Shown here in pieces: positions 1 through 5,818 of a stretch of DNA of 6,137 bases. Position numbers and translations under genes: made by a program. Source of the DNA: an uncultured Bacteroidales bacterium (GTDB lineage: Bacteria > Bacteroidota > Bacteroidia > Bacteroidales > Muribaculaceae); NCBI GenBank assembly GCA_900554715.1, contig USIN01000114.1, forward strand, positions 1 through 6,137, written 5' to 3'. The stretch's first letter is position 1. The number at the start of each line of letters is the position of its first letter. The notes under the pieces were generated by a model that was given only the letters and a program-made list of their open reading frames with translations, was not told the origin of the DNA and did not search any database.

Positions 1-198
1 GGTCTGGGACAGGAGATGGTGAGTTGCCTAAATTTCAAGCGCAAAGGCGTACGGTTTATCTTCGAGCAGGACATCTATAAACCCGACGGCACACCTGTCG
101 TCAAGGCCAAAGTGACCGTCGCATGCCTTGAGAACGGCCGCCTGAGCCGTGGCGAACGCCTCGCCGAAGCCTTCAAAGACTATCTCGCAGATGACTGA
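1..198 (+). CDS. Acyl-CoA thioesterase, hot-dog fold (YbgC/4-hydroxybenzoyl-CoA thioesterase type), C-terminal part
   Basis: This is the last 65 codons of a gene whose start lies before the window; the frame is open from base 1 and stops with TGA at 196-198. The visible segment has the pattern of the C-terminal beta strands of YbgC-like hot-dog thioesterases: a strand around 'VRFIFEQDIYK', a turn 'PDGTPVV', a strand 'KAKVTVACLENGR', then a short tail 'LSRGERLAEAF'. Family members hydrolyse acyl-CoA (or acyl-ACP) thioesters in the cytoplasm, usually as tetramers. The N-terminal half, which carries the catalytic Asp and the substrate helix, is not in the window, so substrate and activity cannot be judged. 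The gene overlaps the dprA start by eight bases (ATGACTGA), so the two are probably co-transcribed and translationally coupled. An internal ATG at 16 is not the real start, because the fold would be incomplete. Confidence 0.8.
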   Translation, partial: GLGQEMVSCLNFKRKGVRFIFEQDIYKPDGTPVVKAKVTVACLENGRLSRGERLAEAFKDYLADD

Positions 199-1306
199 GA
201 GCCCGCTGACATATAAAATCGCGTTCTCATCGCTCCGGGGCATCAATGTCGCCGCAGGGCGGCGTCTGCTCGGTACTGTCGGCTCGCCTGAAAACTTTTT
301 CAGACTGTCCGACAGCGAGCTTGCCGCATCGACCGGCCTCGACAGCGCGCTGACCGACAGCGCATACCGGCGCCGGCTGCTCGACTCAGCGTCGGCCGAG
401 ACTACTTTTGCCGACACAAACCATATCAGGACGATGTTCTTCGACGACGGCGCTTATCCGGCACGTTTAGGCGAGTGCGACGATGCGCCGGCGATGCTCT
501 ACAGCGTCGGCGACTGTAATCTCGACGCGCGACACGTTGTCGCCATTGTCGGCACCCGTCGCGCCACAGCCTATGGAATACGCTTCACCTCGGAACTCGT
601 CGCATCCTTGAGTGAAAAACTCGATGACCTTCTGATTGTCAGCGGCCTGGCCTACGGCATAGACATCGCCGCCCACCGGGCAGCCCTTGACGCCGGCATA
701 CCCACAGTCGCTGTCGTTGCCCACGGTCTCAACACCATCTACCCGGCCGAGCACCGCATGACTGCCCGCAAGATGGTCGCTGACGGAGGTGCGATTGTCT
801 CTGAATATCGCTCGGATTCGGCGACACATCCCGGCAATTTCCTCGCCCGCAACCGCATCGTCGCCGGCCTGAGCGACTGTGTCATCATCGTCGAGAGCGA
901 CCTCCGCGGGGGCGCCATGACGACGGCCCGGCTCGGCGCGGCCTACAACCGTGAAGTGATGGCCGTCCCCGGACGCACGACCGACCGCTACAGCCGCGGA
1001 TGCAACCGGCTGATTGCCGATCAGACCGCACGCATCATCACATCGGCCGACGACCTTATAGCCGCCATGGGCTGGCGGGAGCGTCAGCCCGAAGGCACTC
1101 AGCAGACCCTGACTCTCGAGCTTGACCCTGAAAGCACCCGCGTCGTCGGCTTCATAGCCTCCAGTCCCGGTGCCACAGTCAACGACATCTGCGCCGCCCT
1201 CGCCATACCTTACAGTCGCCTGAGCGCCCTGCTCTTCGACCTCGAGATGTCTGACACGGTCACGGCATTGCCAGGCGGCCGATATGAGATAATGAAACAG
1301 ATCTGA
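191..1306 (+). CDS. dprA: DNA-processing protein DprA (Smf)
   Basis: DprA binds incoming single-stranded DNA in the cytoplasm, protects it and loads RecA during natural transformation. It is also widespread in bacteria not known to be competent. The product is 371 residues, a usual length for the family. Residues 1-60 look like the N-terminal helical (SAM/HhH-like) domain. A YPxxL-type motif (YPARL, 89-93) precedes the Rossmann-like core, which runs from about 115 to 290 with the family signatures GTRRAT (121-126), SGLAYGID (151-158), GG plus SEY (199-206), NFLARNRIVAGLS (216-228), GGAMTTA (240-246) and PGR...GCNRLI (260-275). Residues 312-371 fit the C-terminal winged-helix domain. I chose ATG 191 over the upstream in-frame ATG 149 because similarity starts near 'LTYKIAFSSLRGI' and ATG 191 overlaps the previous stop by only eight bases, a typical coupled arrangement. 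ATG 149 would add 14 residues lying within the thioesterase frame. No other competence gene is visible here. Confidence 0.95.
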   Translation: MTESPLTYKIAFSSLRGINVAAGRRLLGTVGSPENFFRLSDSELAASTGLDSALTDSAYRRRLLDSASAETTFADTNHIRTMFFDDGAYPARLGECDDAPAMLYSVGDCNLDARHVVAIVGTRRATAYGIRFTSELVASLSEKLDDLLIVSGLAYGIDIAAHRAALDAGIPTVAVVAHGLNTIYPAEHRMTARKMVADGGAIVSEYRSDSATHPGNFLARNRIVAGLSDCVIIVESDLRGGAMTTARLGAAYNREVMAVPGRTTDRYSRGCNRLIADQTARIITSADDLIAAMGWRERQPEGTQQTLTLELDPESTRVVGFIASSPGATVNDICAALAIPYSRLSALLFDLEMSDTVTALPGGRYEIMKQI

Positions 1307-1344
1307 AACGCCACGACGCAACATCCGGACCGTCGCCGGCGTTT
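1306..1344 (+). terminator. GC-rich hairpin after dprA, possible weak terminator
   Basis: A seven-base stem (AAACGCC 1306-1312 with GGCGTTT 1338-1344) is continued by a second five-base stem (CGACG 1314-1318 with CGTCG 1331-1335) across a small one-by-two internal loop, leaving a 12-base apical loop. Only three T residues end the stem and the following bases are AAGTAATAAAC, so this is a poor match to a classical intrinsic terminator. It could give partial termination, stabilise the 3' end of the thioesterase-dprA message, or be chance in a GC-rich gap. Confidence 0.35.
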
Positions 1345-1387
1345 AAGTAATAAACAAAATTCTAACAACATAAAACATCAAACAGCC

Positions 1388-2263
1388 ATGACAAAACAAT
1401 TCATACCCGAGTCTGAACTCATCATCAACCCCGACGGCACAGTCTTCCATCTCCATCTGAGTCCGTCGCAGCTGACCGACAACATCATTCTTGTCGGCGA
1501 TCCAGGCCGCGTCAACATGGTAGCCGAATTTTTCGACACCATCGACTACGACGTCAGCTCACGCGAATTCCACACCATCGGCGGCACATACAAAGGCCGT
1601 CCTATCATGTGCCTCAGCCACGGTATCGGCCCCGACAACATCGACATCGTCATCAACGAACTCGACGCCCTCGCCAACATCGACTTCAGGACACGCGAAG
1701 TCAAAGACACGCCGCGTATACTGACCCTCGTCAGAATAGGCACATCGGGCGCACTTCAGCCCGAACTCAGCCTCGGCACCCCAGTCATCGCCGAGAAAGC
1801 CATCGGCTTTGACGGCGTACTCAACTACTACGCAGGCCGCAACGAAATCGCCGACCACGACTTCGAGCACGCCTTCTGCCACCATGTCAAATGGAATCCG
1901 CTCTGGGCCAAACCTTACGTCGTCGATGCCGACGCCGAACTGGTCGACCGCATCGCCGGTGACGACATGGTGCGCGGCAATACCATATCAGCCGTAGGTT
2001 TCTACGGGCCTCAGGGACGCCGCCTCAGACTGCCGCTCGCCAACCCCGACCTCAACGGTCTGATCGAGTCGTTCGAATACAAAGGACGCCATGTCACAAA
2101 CTACGAAATGGAAAGCGCACCCCTTCAGGGACTTTCACGTCTGATGGGACACAAAGCCATGACAGTCTGCTCGATTATCGCCAACCGTTTCAACACCGTC
2201 GCCAATCCAAACTACAAATCGGGCATACGCGACCTCGTCGCCACTGTTCTCGAACGCATCTGA
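1388..2263 (+). CDS. udp: Nucleoside phosphorylase, uridine phosphorylase type (PNP/UDP family)
   Basis: The enzyme should cleave a nucleoside with phosphate to a free base plus (deoxy)ribose-1-phosphate, in cytoplasmic nucleoside salvage. At 291 residues it is longer than E. coli Udp (about 253), with an N-terminal extension of some 13 residues and inserts around 100-110 and 165-180. Active-site positions can be matched to E. coli Udp: H21 in FHL, R41 in the phosphate loop GDPGR (37-41), R59 in SSREF, R116 and T119 in RIGTSG (116-121), and M241 and E242 in NYEMES (238-243), which bind ribose. The base-recognition loop FYGPQGR (205-211) keeps the Gln (Q209) and Arg (R211) that read uracil in uridine phosphorylases, so uridine is the inferred substrate; other pyrimidine or purine nucleosides are not excluded. 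The start ATG is preceded by an A-rich leader without Shine-Dalgarno, as is usual in Bacteroidota. I see no clear promoter in the 81-base gap upstream. A strong terminator follows, so the gene probably ends its transcript. Confidence 0.88.
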   Translation: MTKQFIPESELIINPDGTVFHLHLSPSQLTDNIILVGDPGRVNMVAEFFDTIDYDVSSREFHTIGGTYKGRPIMCLSHGIGPDNIDIVINELDALANIDFRTREVKDTPRILTLVRIGTSGALQPELSLGTPVIAEKAIGFDGVLNYYAGRNEIADHDFEHAFCHHVKWNPLWAKPYVVDADAELVDRIAGDDMVRGNTISAVGFYGPQGRRLRLPLANPDLNGLIESFEYKGRHVTNYEMESAPLQGLSRLMGHKAMTVCSIIANRFNTVANPNYKSGIRDLVATVLERI

Positions 2264-2288
2264 CAACTGACGGCAAAGACAACAAACG

Positions 2289-2330
2289 AAGCCGCAGACT
2301 GCCCGCGACGCGGTCTGCGGCTTTTATTTT
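2289..2330 (+). terminator. Strong intrinsic (Rho-independent) terminator after udp
   Basis: An eleven-base perfect stem (AAGCCGCAGAC 2289-2299 with GTCTGCGGCTT 2313-2323) can extend by three more pairs (a T-G wobble, G-C and C-G), leaving a seven-base loop. It is followed directly by a T-rich run, TTTTATTTT (2322-2330). This is a textbook intrinsic terminator 25 bases after the udp stop codon. It separates the phosphorylase from the downstream dxs-trk unit. Confidence 0.92.
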
Positions 2331-2350
2331 AGAAAACACGTTTTTTTTAT

Positions 2351-2358
2351 TATCTTTG
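2351..2358 (+). promoter_or_regulatory. Bacteroidota-type -7 promoter box (TAnnTTTG) for the dxs-trk unit
   Basis: TATCTTTG matches the -7 consensus TAnnTTTG recognised by the Bacteroidota primary sigma factor. It stands 23 bases before the ATG of the small membrane protein and just behind the udp terminator, where a promoter is expected. The -33 element is not a clean TTTG: the region at the right distance is the T-rich ATTTTAG (2326-2332), which is also the tail of the terminator. Transcription would begin a few bases after the box, giving a leader of roughly 15-20 bases, too short for a riboswitch. The call rests on motif and position only. Confidence 0.6.
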
Positions 2359-2381
2359 CCTCTGTTTAACTCGATCCGACA

Positions 2382-2561
2382 ATGAAAACTTCTGTGATAT
2401 TACGCTTTGTCATCCTCGGCGCACTGTGGCTGCTTCTGGTTTACGCCATGGTGAAGTCGACCCCGACATTCACACTCTATCAAGCCTTTGTCATTGTCGC
2501 ATCCGGTATAATTGTTTTTGTGCCTCTATATAAAAAATATGTCAGAAACAACCGTAAATAA
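2382..2561 (+). CDS. Small two-helix membrane protein of unknown function (59 residues)
   Basis: I do not recognise a family. The frame runs from ATG 2382 to TAA 2559-2561. It encodes two hydrophobic stretches, about residues 5-24 (from VILRFVILGALWLLLVYAM) and 33-50 (YQAFVIVASGIIVFVPLY), joined by a short polar turn (VKSTPTFTL). The basic tail KKYVRNNRK suggests a hairpin with both ends in the cytoplasm. No signal-peptidase site, cysteine or metal motif is obvious. Support for it being real: it fills the only space between a strong terminator and dxs, it starts 23 bases after a good -7 promoter box, its composition is clearly membrane-like, and its 3' end overlaps the dxs start by 23 bases, suggesting coupled translation. 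Its codon use is less GC-biased at third positions than in the neighbours, which may reflect hydrophobic composition. A role linked to isoprenoid synthesis or to Trk is only a guess from position. Confidence 0.72.
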   Translation: MKTSVILRFVILGALWLLLVYAMVKSTPTFTLYQAFVIVASGIIVFVPLYKKYVRNNRK

Positions 2562-4479
2562 TTCGGTCGGCGCGACACTTCTGTCAAAAATCGACAGTCC
2601 GGCCGATCTCCGGCGCCTCGCGCCCGAACAGCTGCCTCAGGTATGCGACGAGATACGCCGTTTTCTGATTGACTCACTGTCGGTCAATCCCGGTCACTTC
2701 GCGTCGAGCATGGGTTCGGTCGAGCTGACCGTCGCGCTGCATTATGTCTTCAACACACCATACGACCGCATAGTCTGGGACGTCGGACATCAGGCCTACG
2801 GCCACAAACTGCTGACAGGCCGTCGCGACGCCTTTGTCAGCAACCGCCGTCTGGGCGGACTGAGCGGCTTTCCCAATCCGGCCGAAAGCCTGTATGACAC
2901 ATTCACGGCCGGACACGCCTCCAACTCGATTTCGGCGGCTCTCGGCATGGCCATTGCCTCACGGCTCAACGGCGATGCCCCCCTACGCAATGTCGTCGCT
3001 GTCATCGGCGACGCCTCGATAAGCGGCGGCCTTGCCTTCGAAGGCATAAACAACGCGGCTAATACGCCCAACAACCTGCTCATCATCCTCAATGACAATG
3101 ATATGTCAATCGACCGCAATGTCGGATCGCTCAACTCATATCTTGCCCATCTCACAACGAGCAAAGCCTATAACAACCTGCGCTACCGCACATTCAGACT
3201 TCTCAAGAAGTTCCATCTGATTACCGACCGCCGCCGAGGCACGATACTGCGGTTCAACAACAGCATCAAATCGCTCATAAGCCATCAGCAGAACATCTTC
3301 GAAGGCCTCAACATAAGATATTTCGGACCGTTCGACGGCCACGACCTGCCGACGATAGTCAGAGTCCTCACCGACATACGCGACATGAACGGCCCGCGCA
3401 TCCTCCATCTGCGCACCGTCAAGGGCAAAGGCTACGCCCCCGCCGAGAAAGACCCGGCGTCATGGCACGCTCCCGGCAAATTCGACCCCGCGACAGGCGT
3501 GCGCGCCGAGACTCTCCCCTCGGCCGACAAACGCCTGAAATATCAGGATGTCTTCGGCAACACTCTTCTCGAACTCGCCCGTGCCAATGACAGGATTGTC
3601 GCCGTCACAGCCGCCATGCCGAGCGGTACATCCATCTCGACGATGCAGGCCGAGATGCCCGACCGCGTCTTCGACGTCGGCATATCGGAAGGCCACGCCG
3701 TCACCTTTGCCGGAGGCATGGCTAAAGACGGACTCAAGCCATTTGTCGGCATATACTCGAGCTTCCTCCAGCGAGGCTACGACCATATAATCCACGATGT
3801 CGCGATACAGAAGCTCCCCGTTGTCTTCTGCCTTGACCGCGCCGGGCTCGTAGGCGAAGACGGTGCCACTCATCACGGCGCCTTCGACCTCGCATATCTG
3901 CGCACCATCCCGAGCCTCATAGTTGCCGCTCCCGCCGACGAGCACATGCTCCGTCATCTGCTCTACACAGCCTCGCTCACCGACGACGCCCCGATGGCTA
4001 TACGCTATCCGCGCGGCAAAGGCGAGAACGCCGACTGGCACTGCGAGATGAAACGACTCGAAATCGGCCGCGGACGCTGCCTCCGCGAAGGCCGCGACGT
4101 CACAGTGCTGAGCATCGGCACCGTCGCCTCAGATGTCCGCCGGGCCCTTGACCGCGCCGCTGACGAAGGCATCAGCGCAGCCCACTACGACATGGTATTC
4201 CTGAAACCTCTCGACACTGCCATACTCGAAGAAGCGGCCCGCTCGGGTGCACCGGTCATCACCGTCGAGGACGGCACTGTCAACGGCGGCCTCGGCGGTG
4301 CCGTCGCCGAATGGTTCGCCGCCAACGCCCCTGCCGTCGAAGTGACACGCCTCGGCATACCCGACCGCTTCATAACACAAGGCACTCCCGCCGAGCTCAA
4401 ACACCTCTGCGGCTATGACTGTGACGCCATCTACGATGCCGTCACGAGTAAAGTACGGACTAAAAACTCAGAAAAATGA
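2539..4479 (+). CDS. dxs: 1-deoxy-D-xylulose-5-phosphate synthase (DXS)
   Basis: DXS condenses pyruvate and glyceraldehyde-3-phosphate to 1-deoxy-D-xylulose-5-phosphate with loss of CO2. This is the first step of the MEP isoprenoid pathway and also feeds thiamine and pyridoxal synthesis. The 646 residues are close to the usual 620-640. Visible motifs in order: SVNPGHFASSMGSVELT (48-64), DVGHQAYGHK (81-90), TAGHASNSIS (123-132), the thiamine-diphosphate segment GDAS...NDND (157-188), FGPFDGHD (262-269), KGKGY (295-299), the catalytic Glu384 in ISEGHAVTF, then QRGYDHIIHDVAIQKLPVVF (411-430), DRAGLVGEDGATHHGAFD (433-450) and IRYPRG (488-493). The C-terminal transketolase-like domain begins near 515. 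The metal-binding motif has Ala where most homologues have Gly (GDA for GDG). ATG 2539 follows an A-rich run and leaves about 13 residues before the conserved LLSKIDSPADL; an in-frame TTG at 2512 would add nine residues and is less likely. The stop overlaps trkA by four bases (ATGA). Confidence 0.97.
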   Translation: MSETTVNNSVGATLLSKIDSPADLRRLAPEQLPQVCDEIRRFLIDSLSVNPGHFASSMGSVELTVALHYVFNTPYDRIVWDVGHQAYGHKLLTGRRDAFVSNRRLGGLSGFPNPAESLYDTFTAGHASNSISAALGMAIASRLNGDAPLRNVVAVIGDASISGGLAFEGINNAANTPNNLLIILNDNDMSIDRNVGSLNSYLAHLTTSKAYNNLRYRTFRLLKKFHLITDRRRGTILRFNNSIKSLISHQQNIFEGLNIRYFGPFDGHDLPTIVRVLTDIRDMNGPRILHLRTVKGKGYAPAEKDPASWHAPGKFDPATGVRAETLPSADKRLKYQDVFGNTLLELARANDRIVAVTAAMPSGTSISTMQAEMPDRVFDVGISEGHAVTFAGGMAKDGLKPFVGIYSSFLQRGYDHIIHDVAIQKLPVVFCLDRAGLVGEDGATHHGAFDLAYLRTIPSLIVAAPADEHMLRHLLYTASLTDDAPMAIRYPRGKGENADWHCEMKRLEIGRGRCLREGRDVTVLSIGTVASDVRRALDRAADEGISAAHYDMVFLKPLDTAILEEAARSGAPVITVEDGTVNGGLGGAVAEWFAANAPAVEVTRLGIPDRFITQGTPAELKHLCGYDCDAIYDAVTSKVRTKNSEK

Positions 4480-5810
4480 AAATCGTCATCGCAGGCGCCG
4501 GCGAAGTCGGCTCTCATCTCGCCAAACTCCTGTCGACCGAAGAACAGGAGATAACACTCATAGACGAGAATGTCTCGCGCCTCGAGACACTCGACGCCAA
4601 CTATAACCTGCTGACAGTCGTCGGCAATCCCACGTCGTTCAAATCCCTGCGCGAAGCTCGCGTGGGTTCGTGCGATCTCTTTATAGCCGTTACTCCCCAT
4701 GAGACCAACAACGTCGTTGCCTGCTCGATGGCAAAGACCCTCGGTGCGGCTGTCACTGTCGCCCGCATCGACAACTACGACTACATGGAACCCCGCAACC
4801 GGCAGTTTGTCACCCGCATGGGCGTCGACCGGCTCATATATCCCGAACACCTTGCAGCCCAGGAGATAATCACCGCGCTCAACCATTCATGGGTAAGACA
4901 CTGGTTTGAACTCCATGACGGCGAGATCATACTCGTCGGAGTGCGGCTGCGCGCGGGCGCTCCAATTGTCGGACAGCACCTCAAAGACATAGCCTCGACA
5001 AACCGTCACTTCCACGTCTCGGCCATCAAACGCAACAACGAGACCATCATCCCGCGTGGCGACGACTCGATCGATGCCGGCGACATACTCTATATCACAA
5101 CCACGCGCGACTACGTCAACGACCTGCTCACACTCACCGGCAAGACCGACCGCCGTATACGCAAAGTGCTCGTCATGGGTGGCTCGAAGATTGCCGTGCG
5201 CCTGGCCAATCTGGCTGGCGAAAGATTCAAGATCAAAATTATAGACAACGACTTCAACACCTGTCACGAACTGCCGCGCAAATGCGAGTTTGCCGAGATA
5301 ATCTGCGGCGACGGCCGCGACATCGACCTGCTGACCGAAGCCGGCATCGATGACACCGACGCCTTTATCGCCCTGACAGACAGCTCCGAGACCAACATCC
5401 TCGCCTGTCTGACAGCAAAAGAGTTCGGCGTCAAAAAAACCATAGCCGAGGTCGAGAACCTACAGTTCATCTCGCAGGCCGAAAACCTCAACATCGGCAC
5501 CATCATCAACAAAAAACTGCTGGCGTCAAGCTCTATCTTCCAATTGCTCCTCGACGCCGACTCATCGACATCCAAATGTCTTGCCCTCAGTGACGCCGAA
5601 GTCGCCGAGCTCGAAGTCAAACCAGACTCAAAGATAACACGCGCTCCCGTCAAAGACCTCAGGCTGTCGCGCGACCTGACTCTCGCAGGCCTGATACGCG
5701 ACGGCAAAGGCATGCTCATTTCAGGCAACACCGTCTTCCAGCCCGGCGACCATGTGCTCGTCTTCTTCCTGTCGGGCGCCATCCATAAAGTCGAACGCCT
5801 TTTTAACTGA
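4476..5810 (+). CDS. trkA: Trk system potassium uptake regulatory subunit TrkA
   Basis: TrkA is the cytoplasmic nucleotide-binding ring that gates the TrkH potassium channel. The 444 residues hold the full tandem arrangement: RCK-N domain 1 (1 to about 125), RCK-C domain 1 (about 145-220), RCK-N domain 2 (228 to about 345) and RCK-C domain 2 (about 365-444). Domain 1 has an intact Rossmann loop, GAGEVG (7-12), with acidic D30 after strand 2, as expected for NAD(H). Domain 2 has GGSKIA (235-240) in place of GxGxxG, but keeps the acidic D257 and a GDGRD segment (278-282). E. coli TrkA is similar in length (458). The ATG is embedded in the dxs stop (ATGA), which implies translational coupling, and trkH follows after eight bases. 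TrkA, TrkH and dxs probably share one message. I see no separate promoter. Confidence 0.95.
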   Translation: MKIVIAGAGEVGSHLAKLLSTEEQEITLIDENVSRLETLDANYNLLTVVGNPTSFKSLREARVGSCDLFIAVTPHETNNVVACSMAKTLGAAVTVARIDNYDYMEPRNRQFVTRMGVDRLIYPEHLAAQEIITALNHSWVRHWFELHDGEIILVGVRLRAGAPIVGQHLKDIASTNRHFHVSAIKRNNETIIPRGDDSIDAGDILYITTTRDYVNDLLTLTGKTDRRIRKVLVMGGSKIAVRLANLAGERFKIKIIDNDFNTCHELPRKCEFAEIICGDGRDIDLLTEAGIDDTDAFIALTDSSETNILACLTAKEFGVKKTIAEVENLQFISQAENLNIGTIINKKLLASSSIFQLLLDADSSTSKCLALSDAEVAELEVKPDSKITRAPVKDLRLSRDLTLAGLIRDGKGMLISGNTVFQPGDHVLVFFLSGAIHKVERLFN

Positions 5811-5818
5811 CCCCCAAC

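Noticed and set aside
149..190. Upstream in-frame ATG extending dprA by 14 residues
   Set aside because: The added residues lie entirely within the thioesterase frame and precede the conserved DprA N-terminus; ATG 191 gives the usual short overlap.
403..410. TACTTTTG matching the TAnnTTTG -7 promoter consensus
   Set aside because: It lies inside the dprA coding region with no start or gene boundary nearby; a short degenerate motif is expected by chance.
467..1324. A 285-codon open frame on the minus strand opposite dprA
   Set aside because: It is fully covered by dprA, which has every family motif. The antisense frame is a by-product of GC-rich codon use and its translation shows no recognisable domain.
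1345..1387. Possible promoter for the nucleoside phosphorylase in the AT-rich gap
   Set aside because: No TAnnTTTG box or spaced TTG element is present; the gap is simply A-rich, which fits a Bacteroidota leader but does not support a promoter call.
2512..2538. TTG start nine codons upstream for dxs
   Set aside because: The ATG at 2539 has an A-rich upstream run typical of Bacteroidota starts and leaves a normal N-terminus; the extension has no family support and would deepen the overlap with the small upstream gene.
3460..4041. A 193-codon minus-strand open frame inside dxs
   Set aside because: It lies opposite the conserved catalytic part of DXS, whose motifs are continuous through the region.
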